DNA from: JANSYL01 sp963921255
GTDB taxonomy: Bacteria > Pseudomonadota > Alphaproteobacteria > Rhodobacterales > Rhodobacteraceae
Direction: 5' to 3'
Assembly: GCA_963921255.3 (NCBI GenBank)
Contig: CAWUEW020000001.1
Span: 186,001-250,000 of the forward strand
DNA length: 64,000 nt
Shown: in pieces, positions 9,523 through 17,745 of the stretch
Numbering within the stretch: the stretch's first letter is position 1
Layout: each line of letters begins with the position of its first letter
Position numbers and translations under genes: made by a program
The notes under the pieces: generated by a model
What the model saw: the letters and a program-made list of their open reading frames with translations, nothing else
Told to the model about the DNA's origin: nothing
Database searches by the model: none

Positions 9523-9753
9523 TTATTTTTTATTATATTTTTCAACGGCCTACTTTCCCTCCGGCCGCGTATTTCTGAGATTCTGCCGCTCAAACTGCCC
9601 CAAAACAACCCCTGACAATTCAAATTAAATCCGAAAGTGCGCCCAAATCCCGCCCCGATCTCAGAGGAAAACACAGTCATCCCAAGGGGCAGACGCATCC
9701 GGGACACACTGAAAGCAGAAACCTTGAGCAACTCAAACACACTGGAGAATCCA
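9523..9753. other. Intergenic region before the pilin array
   Basis: About 230 bp without a gene. The first 20 bases are very A/T-rich. It holds the first copy of a conserved upstream box (9621) and a leader, 9701-9753, that is nearly identical to those of pilin copies 3 and 4. No RNA gene is apparent. Confidence 0.6.
9621..9654 (+). promoter_or_regulatory. Conserved pilin upstream box, copy 1
   Basis: Begins CAAATTAAATCC and ends in a GCGCCCAAATCCCGCC-like part, 133 bp upstream of the pilin 1 ATG. The same two-part motif recurs upstream of all five pilin genes at an almost constant distance, so it is probably a promoter or activator site. Confidence 0.5.
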
Positions 9754-9975
9754 ATGACCGCTCTCATCAAGAACTTTGCAAAATCCGAATCTGGCGCCGT
9801 GACCGTTGACTGGGTCGTTCTGACCGCAGCCATCGTGGGCCTGGGCCTGGCAACCATGGCCGTTGTGTCGGGTGGCGTTGAAAACCTGTCGACCGACATG
9901 GCTCAGTCGCTGGCTGACATCGACGCGTCGAGCGGCACGATGTTCGCAACGAACACCGACGCAACCGACAGCTAA
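9754..9975 (+). CDS. Flp-like type IVb prepilin, tandem copy 1
   Basis: 73-aa prepilin-like protein. A 14-residue leader (MTALIKNFAKSESG) precedes a processing-type glycine, then AVTVDWVVLTAAIVGLGLA, one hydrophobic helix, and an acidic C-terminus ending DASSGTMFATNTDATDS. Position +5 after the glycine is Asp (AVTVD) instead of the usual Glu of Flp pilins. GGAG 9 bases upstream of the ATG is the ribosome site. It is monocistronic with its own terminator. No tad/cpa export genes are in this window. Confidence 0.82.
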   Translation: MTALIKNFAKSESGAVTVDWVVLTAAIVGLGLATMAVVSGGVENLSTDMAQSLADIDASSGTMFATNTDATDS

Positions 9976-10018
9976 GTTGGTCGTCGCGCCAGGCACCTGT
10001 CTGGCGTTCGAAAAAGAA

Positions 10019-10049
10019 GGGCCACATCCCGAGATGTGGCCCTTTTTTT
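10019..10049 (+). terminator. Rho-independent terminator after pilin 1
   Basis: 10-bp perfect stem GGGCCACATC/GATGTGGCCC with a 4-base loop, followed by seven T residues. Confidence 0.9.
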
Positions 10050-10114
10050 GACCCCGGTCCGCTTGGCGACCACGGATCCCCGTCATGATCGCCACAGATC
10101 GGGTCCAGATAATT

Positions 10115-10148
10115 CAAACTAAATCCCAACGACCGCCGCAATCACGCC
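10115..10148 (+). promoter_or_regulatory. Conserved pilin upstream box, copy 2
   Basis: CAAACTAAATCC followed by ACCGCCGCAATCACGCC, 135 bp upstream of the pilin 2 ATG. The box is kept although the leader next to this gene differs from that of copies 1, 3 and 4. Confidence 0.5.
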
Positions 10149-10249
10149 TTGATTGGGGGCGATGTTTTGCTTGTCCGACGAGGGTTCGCCCACACCGGGC
10201 GGCTTGAGACCTCACACCCTTGAGCATTCTGAACACACTGGAGATTACA

Positions 10250-10471
10250 ATGACCGCATTCATCAAAGACTTCGCAAAATCCGAATCTGGCGCCGTGACC
10301 GTTGACTGGGTCGTCCTGACCGCAGCCATCGTGGGCCTGGGCCTGGCCGTGATGGCCGTCGTTTCGGGTGGTGTTGAAAACCTGTCGACCGACATGGCTC
10401 AGTCGCTGGCTGACATCGATCCGTCGAGCGACGCAATGTTCGCAACGAACACGGACGCAACTGACAGCTAA
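10250..10471 (+). CDS. Flp-like type IVb prepilin, tandem copy 2
   Basis: 73 aa, MTAFIKDFAKSESG leader, then the same AVTVDWVVLTAAIVGLG helix with LAVMAVVSGG in place of LATMAVVSGG. The tail is DPSSDAMFATNTDATDS. The 3' flank, including the terminator, matches that of copy 3 almost exactly, whereas its 5' leader is distinct, so its two ends have different histories. Confidence 0.82.
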   Translation: MTAFIKDFAKSESGAVTVDWVVLTAAIVGLGLAVMAVVSGGVENLSTDMAQSLADIDPSSDAMFATNTDATDS

Positions 10472-10519
10472 GTCGCGCGTTCCCCGCCGGATTGATCCCG
10501 TCCGGCGCGCTAAGACACC

Positions 10520-10553
10520 GAAGGCCACGCGATTTCGCGTGGCCTTCTTTTTT
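10520..10553 (+). terminator. Rho-independent terminator after pilin 2
   Basis: 13-bp perfect stem GAAGGCCACGCGA/TCGCGTGGCCTTC with a 2-base loop, then a T run. Confidence 0.92.
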
Positions 10554-10619
10554 CTTCACAGGTCGCCAGCTGGACGCGGCGACGGTACGGCGAACGCCCC
10601 AAAAGAACCACGCACACAT

Positions 10620-10653
10620 CAAAGTAAATCCCGAGGAACGCCCCAATCGCGCC
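10620..10653 (+). promoter_or_regulatory. Conserved pilin upstream box, copy 3
   Basis: CAAAGTAAATCC followed by AACGCCCCAATCGCGCC, 134 bp upstream of the pilin 3 ATG. Confidence 0.5.
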
Positions 10654-10753
10654 GTTTTCCAGAGCGATAACAATGACATCCCAAGGGGGCATCTGCTTCC
10701 AGGGCACACTGAAAGCAGAAACCTTGAGCAACTCAAACACACTGGAGAATCCA

Positions 10754-10975
10754 ATGACCGCTCTCATCAAGAACTTTGCAAAATCCGAATCTGGCGCCGT
10801 GACCGTTGACTGGGTCGTCCTGACCGCAGCCATCGTGGGCCTGGGCCTGGCAACCATGGCCGTTGTGTCGGGTGGTGTTGAAAACCTGTCGACCGACATG
10901 GCTCAGTCGCTGGCTGACATCGATCCGTCGAGCGACGCGATGTTCGCAACGAACACGAACGCAACCGACAGCTAA
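10754..10975 (+). CDS. Flp-like type IVb prepilin, tandem copy 3
   Basis: 73 aa with leader MTALIKNFAKSESG and the AVTVDWVVLTAAIVGLG helix. The tail is DPSSDAMFATNTNATDS, with one Asp to Asn change relative to copy 2. The 5' half and leader match copies 1 and 4; the 3' half and terminator match copy 2. It sits exactly 504 bp after the start of copy 2 and 504 bp before that of copy 4. Confidence 0.82.
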   Translation: MTALIKNFAKSESGAVTVDWVVLTAAIVGLGLATMAVVSGGVENLSTDMAQSLADIDPSSDAMFATNTNATDS

Positions 10976-11023
10976 GTCGCGCGTTCCCCGCCGGATTGAT
11001 CCCATCCGGCGCGCTGAGACACC

Positions 11024-11057
11024 GAAGGCCACGCGATTTCGCGTGGCCTTCTTTTTT
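11024..11057 (+). terminator. Rho-independent terminator after pilin 3
   Basis: Same 13-bp stem as the terminator after pilin 2 (GAAGGCCACGCGA arm), followed by six T residues. Confidence 0.92.
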
Positions 11058-11123
11058 CTTCACAAGTCGCCAGCTGGACGCGGCAACGGCACGGCGAACG
11101 CCCCAAAAGAACCACGCACACAT

Positions 11124-11157
11124 CAAAGTAAATCCCGAGGAACGCCCCAATTGCGCC
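11124..11157 (+). promoter_or_regulatory. Conserved pilin upstream box, copy 4
   Basis: CAAAGTAAATCC followed by AACGCCCCAATTGCGCC, 134 bp upstream of the pilin 4 ATG; one base differs from copy 3. Confidence 0.5.
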
Positions 11158-11257
11158 GTTTTCCAAAGCGATAACAATGACATCCCAAGGGGGCATCTGC
11201 TTCCAGGGCACACTGAAAGCAGAAACCTTGAGCAACTCAAACACACTGGAGAATCCA

Positions 11258-11479
11258 ATGACCGCTCTCATCAAGAACTTTGCAAAATCCGAATCTGGCG
11301 CCGTGACCGTTGACTGGGTCGTTCTGACCGCAGCCATCGTGGGCCTGGGCCTGGCAACCATGGCCGTTGTGTCGGGTGGTGTTGAAAACCTGTCGACCGA
11401 CATGGCTCAGTCGCTGGCTGACATCGACGCGTCCAGCGGCACGATGTTCGCAACGAACACCGACGCAACCGACAGCTAA
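11258..11479 (+). CDS. Flp-like type IVb prepilin, tandem copy 4
   Basis: 73 aa, identical in protein sequence to copy 1 over the whole length as far as can be read (tail DASSGTMFATNTDATDS). The leader and upstream 500 bp are those of copy 3. It is therefore a mosaic: copy-3-like 5' half, copy-1-like 3' end including the first bases after the stop (TAAGTTGGTCG). Confidence 0.82.
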   Translation: MTALIKNFAKSESGAVTVDWVVLTAAIVGLGLATMAVVSGGVENLSTDMAQSLADIDASSGTMFATNTDATDS

Positions 11480-11521
11480 GTTGGTCGCACCATCGCTCAG
11501 GCGATGGGCAGCGTTTCGGAA

Positions 11522-11557
11522 AGGCCGCGATCCAAGGATCGCGGCCTCTCTCGTTTT
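11522..11557 (+). terminator. Rho-independent terminator after pilin 4
   Basis: 12-bp stem AGGCCGCGATCC/GGATCGCGGCCT with a 2-base loop, followed by a pyrimidine-rich tract ending TTTT. A smaller hairpin (CATCGC/GCGATG) precedes it. Confidence 0.85.
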
Positions 11558-11626
11558 CCGGTGTGTTTACCGTCTCTGCGTTAACCATTTGGGCAGAAGT
11601 CGCGTCAAATACCGCATAAATTTCTA

Positions 11627-11656
11627 CAAAATTCCCTGGAGCGCCCAAATCGGACC
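11627..11656 (+). promoter_or_regulatory. Divergent pilin upstream box, copy 5
   Basis: CAAAATTCCC followed by GCGCCCAAATCGGACC, 135 bp upstream of the pilin 5 ATG. The surrounding sequence is not alignable with the other leaders, yet the box and its distance are kept. Confidence 0.4.
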
Positions 11657-11761
11657 AAGATTGACGGGCAAACCATGTCCTGTCGGGCCGAGATGTACGG
11701 CCTGTAATTCGCATCGTTCATGTCGAACGAAACGTTAACGAGTAGATCTGGAGTAACCCAA

Positions 11762-11983
11762 ATGACCAACCTCATCCAAAATTTTGCAAAATCCGAATCC
11801 GGCGCCGTGACCGTGGACTGGGTCGTCCTGACCGCCGCCATCGTGGGCCTTGGCCTGGCCGTGATGGCCGTTGTCTCGGGCGGCATTGAAAACCTGTCGA
11901 CCGACATGGCGCAGACCCTTGCTGACATCGACCCGTCGGATGATTCCATCTTCGACACCAACACCGACGCCACCGACAGCTGA
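11762..11983 (+). CDS. Flp-like type IVb prepilin, tandem copy 5 (most diverged)
   Basis: 73 aa, leader MTNLIQNFAKSESG, same AVTVDWVVLTAAIVGLG helix, tail DPSDDSIFDTNTDATDS, more acidic than the others. Synonymous differences are spread through the gene, so it is an older paralogue than copies 1-4. Its start is again exactly 504 bp from copy 4. It is the last gene before the transposon. Confidence 0.82.
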   Translation: MTNLIQNFAKSESGAVTVDWVVLTAAIVGLGLAVMAVVSGGIENLSTDMAQTLADIDPSDDSIFDTNTDATDS

Positions 11984-12031
11984 TCGCGGCGTTGCACCTC
12001 TCGGCCGACGGCACGGACCGTTGGCGATGCG

Positions 12032-12060
12032 GGCCAAGCGCAAAGGCGCTTGGCCTCTTC
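12032..12060 (+). terminator. Terminator-like hairpin after pilin 5
   Basis: 10-bp stem GGCCAAGCGC/GCGCTTGGCC with loop AAAG, followed by a weak TCTTCC tract. It lies just outside the left end of the transposon. Confidence 0.7.
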
Positions 12061-12096
12061 CGTCGTCAAGACCTTTCGATTGCATATCAAATTTTT

Positions 12097-12120
12097 GGGG
12101 AATTATATCGCAAAGTAACA
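12097..12120 (+). repeat. Left terminal inverted repeat of the IS1595-type element
   Basis: Starts GGGGAATTATATCGC and is a perfect reverse complement of 15553-15576 over 24 bp. The GGGG terminus is compatible with IS1595-type ends. Confidence 0.9.
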
Positions 12121-12134
12121 TTTTCCTTGCCCCT

Positions 12135-12164
12135 AGTGACTCTGTGATATAACATATAGTCACT
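12135..12164. promoter_or_regulatory. Inverted-repeat candidate operator upstream of the transposase
   Basis: AGTGAC and GTCACT half-sites separated by 18 bases of A/T-rich sequence, 15 bp before the transposase ATG. The position over the likely promoter suggests a repressor site; the binding protein is unknown. Confidence 0.35.
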
Positions 12165-12178
12165 TCAAGAGGTGAGCT

Positions 12179-13168
12179 ATGACACAGAAAGCACCCGGCA
12201 AGCATCAGCGCAAAGGTTTGACGCTTCTGCAAATCGCGGACATGTTCAGCGATGAGACCAAAGCGCGAGAGTGGATCGAGGAACAACGTTGGCCGGATGG
12301 TCCTTATTGCCCGCATTGCGGATCGGACAATGTTCGGGTTGGCGTTAACCACAAGAGCATGACCCACCGTTGCCGGGATTGCCCCAACAAGCCGATGTTC
12401 ACAGTTCGGATTGGCAGTGTCATGCAGAGTTCCAAACTGTCTTACCGGGTTTGGGCCGTTGGAATTTACCTGTTTACAACCAACCTCAAGGGTGTGTCTT
12501 CGATGAAGTTGCACCGGGAACTTGGGATCGGCCAGAAGGCTGCTTGGTTCATGCTGCATCGCCTTCGGGAAGCCTATGCGACCAAGACGCCGATCTTTGA
12601 CGGCCCGGTTGAGGCCGATGAGACCTATATGGGTGGCAAGGAGAAGAACAAGCACGCGAAGAAGAAGTTGAGAGCCGGGCGCGGGGCGGTGGGCAAGAGC
12701 GCCGTTTCTGGTGTCCGCGACCGTGCGACGGGAAAGGTTCATGCCAAGGTGGTTGAGAGGACCGACGCGGAGACGTTGCAGGGTTTCGTGACCGATCACA
12801 CCGCCGATGGCGCACAAGTCTACACGGATGAGGCCAAGGCGTATAAGGGCATCGACAGGCCCCATGAGGCGGTAAACCATTCAGCGGGCGAGTACGTCCG
12901 CGATATGGCTCATACAAACGGGCTGGAAAGCTTCTGGGCACCCATGAAGCGCGGCGTTGATGGCGTGTATCACAAAATGTCGCCCAAACACCTGCAACGC
13001 TACGTGGACGAGTTCTCGGGGCGCCACAACAACCGCCCAAAAGATACCATCGACCAGATGGGCAGCTTGGTCTCGGGGATGGACGGAAAGCGGCTGCGCT
13101 ACGTGGACCTGATTGCCGATAACGGGTTGAGCAGCGGAGCAAAGCCAATCACGCGCAATGGTGCGTGA
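12179..13168 (+). CDS. IS1595 family transposase (ISXO2-like)
   Basis: Transposase of 329 aa. The N-terminal zinc ribbon (CPHCG at about 44-48 and CRDC at about 65-68) is followed by a helical region and an ISXO2-like DDE domain: D147 in VEADETYMGGK, D217 in VYTDEAKAY and N247 in HTNGLESFW, the DDN form used by this family. A GAGGTGAG ribosome site precedes the ATG at 12179. The frame is intact, so the element may be active. Confidence 0.93.
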   Translation: MTQKAPGKHQRKGLTLLQIADMFSDETKAREWIEEQRWPDGPYCPHCGSDNVRVGVNHKSMTHRCRDCPNKPMFTVRIGSVMQSSKLSYRVWAVGIYLFTTNLKGVSSMKLHRELGIGQKAAWFMLHRLREAYATKTPIFDGPVEADETYMGGKEKNKHAKKKLRAGRGAVGKSAVSGVRDRATGKVHAKVVERTDAETLQGFVTDHTADGAQVYTDEAKAYKGIDRPHEAVNHSAGEYVRDMAHTNGLESFWAPMKRGVDGVYHKMSPKHLQRYVDEFSGRHNNRPKDTIDQMGSLVSGMDGKRLRYVDLIADNGLSSGAKPITRNGA

Positions 13169-13170
13169 TC

Positions 13171-14277
13171 ATGGCACAAAACCTTATCTCGGCCAGAAAG
13201 GCCAAGAACGATGAGTTCTACACGCAACTGTCAGACATAGAAAACGAACTGCGTCACTATAAGAAGCATTTCAAAGGCAAGGTTGTCTATTGCAACTGCG
13301 ACGATCCGCGCGTCAGCAACTTCTTTCACTATTTCAGTCACAACTTCGAGTTTCTGGGTCTCAGGAAACTGATCACCACCTGCTACAAGAACCAGAATCC
13401 GGACCTTTTTTCGCGGCATGACTGCGAGCGGGCGATCAAACTGGAATATGACGGTTTCCGGGACGGGGATGTTGTACCAAGGGCCGAGGATATCGGCATT
13501 ACCCATCTGGATGGTGACGGCGATTTTCGCACTCAGGAATGCATCGACATTCTCAAGCAAGCGGACATCGTGGTGACGAACCCGCCCTTTTCATTGTTCC
13601 GCGAATACGTCGCGCAGTTGATGAAATACGACAAAAAATTTCTGATTATCGGAAACATGAACGCTGTCACCTACAAGGACTTTTTCCCACTGATCAAGGA
13701 TAACAAGGTCTGGTTCGGCCCCAGCATCAAGAGCGGGGATCGGACGTTTGGAGTTCCGGATCACTATCCACTTGATGCTGCGACGGCATGGATTGATGAA
13801 GGTGGAAACAGGTTTATCAAGGTCAAAGGCGTTCGCTGGTTCACGAACCTCGACCATGACAAGCGGCACGAGGAACTGATCCTGTACCGCAGGTATGCGC
13901 CTGAGGATTACCCGACTTACGACAATTACGACGCTATCGAGGTCAGCAAGACCAATGATATTCCGATGGATTGGGCCGGAGCGATGGGTGTGCCGATCAC
14001 CTTTCTGGACAAGTACAATCCCGATCAGTTCGAGATATTGGGGTTTTCGTCTTTGTGGGACCATGGCTTCAAAAGCCATAAGTTCTATGACGACTACGTT
14101 GAAAAGAGGCTGGATGGGGGAAGGAAAACCGGATTGTCAGGCCAAAAGGCGAATGGATACCCTATGCTCAAAGGGAAGCCTTCCCGGGGAAACTATCTGG
14201 AGGATGAAAGTGGAAACGACGTAGTTCATTGTATTTATAGACGAATTTTTATAAAATCCCGTAAGTTCCAGTCATGA
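13171..14277 (+). CDS. EcoRI-family adenine-specific DNA methyltransferase
   Basis: Predicted N6-adenine methyltransferase of the EcoRI methylase family, 368 aa. The N-terminal NDEFYTQLSDIENEL and YCNCDDPRVSNFFHYF, then DIVVTNPPFSLF with the NPPF catalytic motif at about 137-140, are family hallmarks. Recognition specificity cannot be read. The ATG at 13171 is chosen; a GTG at 13165 overlaps the transposase stop. The stop overlaps the next start (ATGA), so the methylase and DUF262-HNH protein are translationally coupled. It probably protects host DNA from the partner nuclease (inference). Confidence 0.9.
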   Translation: MAQNLISARKAKNDEFYTQLSDIENELRHYKKHFKGKVVYCNCDDPRVSNFFHYFSHNFEFLGLRKLITTCYKNQNPDLFSRHDCERAIKLEYDGFRDGDVVPRAEDIGITHLDGDGDFRTQECIDILKQADIVVTNPPFSLFREYVAQLMKYDKKFLIIGNMNAVTYKDFFPLIKDNKVWFGPSIKSGDRTFGVPDHYPLDAATAWIDEGGNRFIKVKGVRWFTNLDHDKRHEELILYRRYAPEDYPTYDNYDAIEVSKTNDIPMDWAGAMGVPITFLDKYNPDQFEILGFSSLWDHGFKSHKFYDDYVEKRLDGGRKTGLSGQKANGYPMLKGKPSRGNYLEDESGNDVVHCIYRRIFIKSRKFQS

Positions 14278-15356
14278 AAATTGACTTGCGTACAGTGACC
14301 GTCCGGGAACTGGTTGAAGGCTACTGCGACGGCGGGGACGGCGGTGTCCGGGGATATGGCGGCAAGCTTGATATACGGCCTGCCTATCAACGCGAATTTG
14401 TCTATGGCGACAAGCAGCGTGACGCCGTGATCAACACGATCCGCAACGGGCTTCCCCTCAACACCATGTATTGGGCCGATATTGGCAATGACAGGTTCGA
14501 GATCATTGACGGCCAGCAGCGCACCATCTCGGTTTGCCAATACGTGAAGGGTGCTTTTTCCATTGACGGGCTGGCTTTCCACAACCTGCAAGCTGACCAT
14601 CAAGAGCAAATCCTGAACTATGATCTCATGATCTACACCTGCTCCGGGACGGACAGCGAGAGACTGGAGTGGTTCGAGGTGATCAACATTGCGGGCGAGA
14701 TTCTGACCGACCAGGAATTGCGAAACGCCGTCTATCACGGGCTTTGGGTGTCGGATGCAAAGAGGTATTTCAGCCGACCAAACTGCCCAGCTTACAGCAT
14801 CGGCAGCAAGTACCTGAAAGGCCATTCCATCCGTCAGGACTACCTTGAAACTGCGATCAGGTGGATCAATGACGGTGATGTTGAAAGCTACATGTCGGCG
14901 CATCAGCGCGACAACAGCGCCGTTACGCTATGGAACCACTTCCGCTCTGTCATCGATTGGGTGCACGCGACGTTTCCCAAGTATCGCAAAGAGATGAAAG
15001 GCGTTGCATGGGGGCCGCTCTACAACCAATTCAAAGAGACCGATCTGGACCCTGACACGCTTGAGGCAGAGATCAAGCGTCTGCTCATGGATGATGACGT
15101 GACACGGAAAGCGGGCGTCTATCCTTACGTGCTGGACGGCGATGAGCGGCACCTGAGCATTAGGGCGTTCACAGGCGCGATGAAGCTTGAGGCGTTTGAG
15201 CGTCAAGACGGTGTTTGCCCGATCTGTAACGAGCAATTTGACATAAGTCAGATGGAAGGTGACCATATCAAGCCTTGGTCACAAGGTGGAAAGACCGTGG
15301 CGGATAACTGCCAAATGCTTTGCAAGTACTGTAACCGCCGAAAATCAAACAACTAA
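14274..15356 (+). CDS. DUF262 and HNH endonuclease domain protein
   Basis: 360-aa protein with an N-terminal DUF262 (ParB/GmrS-like NTP-dependent) domain: PAYQREFVY at 37-45 and the signature DGQQRT at 79-84. A middle helical region follows. The C-terminal HNH nuclease (about 313-358) shows CPICNEQF, GDHIKPWSQGG and CQMLCKYCNRRK, with paired CxxC zinc ligands and the DH catalytic pair. In GmrSD-type enzymes this pairing cleaves modified phage DNA. Here it is coupled to a methyltransferase, so it could be the restriction partner. Confidence 0.88.
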   Translation: MKIDLRTVTVRELVEGYCDGGDGGVRGYGGKLDIRPAYQREFVYGDKQRDAVINTIRNGLPLNTMYWADIGNDRFEIIDGQQRTISVCQYVKGAFSIDGLAFHNLQADHQEQILNYDLMIYTCSGTDSERLEWFEVINIAGEILTDQELRNAVYHGLWVSDAKRYFSRPNCPAYSIGSKYLKGHSIRQDYLETAIRWINDGDVESYMSAHQRDNSAVTLWNHFRSVIDWVHATFPKYRKEMKGVAWGPLYNQFKETDLDPDTLEAEIKRLLMDDDVTRKAGVYPYVLDGDERHLSIRAFTGAMKLEAFERQDGVCPICNEQFDISQMEGDHIKPWSQGGKTVADNCQMLCKYCNRRKSNN

Positions 15357-15371
15357 ACGCGAGCGCCAAAC

Positions 15372-15542
15372 ATGACCAACAAACCCAAAACGCTTAAAGA
15401 AAAGCTGGCCGATTCTCACTTCCAGCCAACCAAGGCCGAGATGGAAACTGAATACGACATGCCGGGTGCGGATATGGAAGACTTGGGCGGCGCGTTCTTT
15501 AATCCGCTCAAAGCCGGGAGGCCAAAGCTGGAACAGGAATAA
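15372..15542 (+). CDS. Small hypothetical protein, 56 aa, transposon passenger
   Basis: ATG at 15372, 15 bp after the DUF262-HNH gene, to TAA at 15540. Lysine/glutamate-rich N-terminus (MTNKPKTLKEKLADSHFQP), then TKAEMETEYDMPGADMEDLG and a basic tail ending AGRPKLEQE. It is entirely inside the element, 10 bp before the right inverted repeat. The size and place resemble antitoxin- or controller-like accessory proteins, but I recognise no domain. Confidence 0.6.
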   Translation: MTNKPKTLKEKLADSHFQPTKAEMETEYDMPGADMEDLGGAFFNPLKAGRPKLEQE

Positions 15543-15552
15543 TCCAGAGCAG

Positions 15553-15576
15553 TGTTACTTTGCGATATAATTCCCC
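15553..15576 (-). repeat. Right terminal inverted repeat of the IS1595-type element
   Basis: Ends GATATAATTCCCC, the perfect mate of 12097-12120. The host sequence resumes 43 bp before the aroE ATG. Confidence 0.9.
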
Positions 15577-15619
15577 TTTCTTTCCTGTCTTTCCTGCGTT
15601 TGAGGGGACAACTGGACCA

Positions 15620-16452
15620 ATGAAAAAGCCAACGATACCCCTGGCAGGCGTGATCGGCGATCCCATTGCGCATTCGAAATCCCCGGTCCTGCATGGACAC
15701 TGGCTCCAACGCTACGGATTGCCAGGCCATTATGTTCCCCTGCATATCCCCCACGACACGTTGGCCGATGCGCTCGAGATGTTGCCGAAGCTCGGCTTTG
15801 TGGGCGTCAACATCACAATTCCACATAAGGAATACGTTCTGTCACTTGCCACCCAGGTGACGGACCGCGCCGCGTTGATCGGGGCCGCAAACACCCTGAC
15901 CTTCCTCGAAAAAGGGGGGTTTCAGGCAGACAACACCGATGGGTTCGGCTTTACGGCGAACCTCCGGCAATCGGTGCCGGATTGGTCGGCACGGACCGGT
16001 CCGGCCCTGATCCTGGGATCGGGCGGCGCCTCAAAGGCCATCGTGTCCGCGCTGATCGCGGCCGGGGCGCCCGTTGTCTATGTGGCCAACCGCACCCGTG
16101 CCCGCGCCGATGGATTGAAAGAACAATTCGGCGCCCGTGTGGAGCCGCGCGACTGGACACAGATACCGGCGCTTGTGTCCGAGGTATCGCTTCTGGTGAA
16201 CACCACGTCGCTCGGAATGGAGGGGCAACCAGCGCTCGACATTGATCTGAGCCGCCTGTCCGCCTCTGCCGTTGTCACCGATATTGTCTACGCTCCGCTG
16301 GAGACTCCGCTTTTGGCCACGGCGCGTCAGATCGGGTGTCCCGTGGTCGACGGTCTGGGTATGCTACTCCATCAAGCGGCGCCGGGATTTGAACGTTGGT
16401 TTGGCCATACGCCCATCGTGGATGATGATCTTCGTACGGCGGTGCTGAACGC

Positions 16453-16456
<4 letters not shown>
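15620..16456 (+). CDS. aroE: Shikimate dehydrogenase (NADP+)
   Basis: Converts 3-dehydroshikimate to shikimate in aromatic amino-acid synthesis. At 278 aa it has GDPIAHSKSPVLHG (substrate site), GVNITIPHKE with the catalytic lysine, NTDGFGF with the aspartate partner, and the NADP fold LGSGGASKAI. The ATG at 15620 is chosen; an upstream in-frame codon at 15560 would lie in the transposon end. The transposon now sits directly upstream, so its native promoter must lie within about 43 bp or has been altered. It overlaps coaE by ATGA. Confidence 0.95.
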
Positions 16457-17744
<1,288 letters not shown>

Positions 17745-17745
17745 A

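Larger units (their letters stand above)
10472..11479. repeat. Two adjacent 504-bp direct repeats containing pilin genes 3 and 4
   Basis: Units 10472-10975 and 10976-11479 are near-identical by eye. Each consists of a terminator, upstream box, leader and pilin gene. They differ at a few scattered bases, and over the last part of the gene unit 2 switches to a copy-1-like sequence. This is a recent tandem duplication with signs of gene conversion. Confidence 0.85.
12097..15576. mobile_element. IS1595-type transposon with methyltransferase/DUF262-HNH passengers
   Basis: A 3480-bp element bounded by perfect 24-bp inverted repeats (12097-12120 and 15553-15576). Genes in order, all rightward: DDN transposase, EcoRI-family DNA methyltransferase, DUF262-HNH protein and a 56-aa ORF. 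Base composition is visibly less GC-rich than the flanks. It lies between pilin 5 and aroE. The 8 bases flanking each end do not match, so no target duplication is visible. Passenger genes are known in some IS1595-family elements; this combination looks restriction-modification-like. Confidence 0.88.

Noticed and set aside
9754..11983. CRISPR-like periodic repeats in the pilin region
   Set aside because: The repeating unit is about 500 bp and contains whole genes with terminators; there are no short direct repeats with unique spacers.
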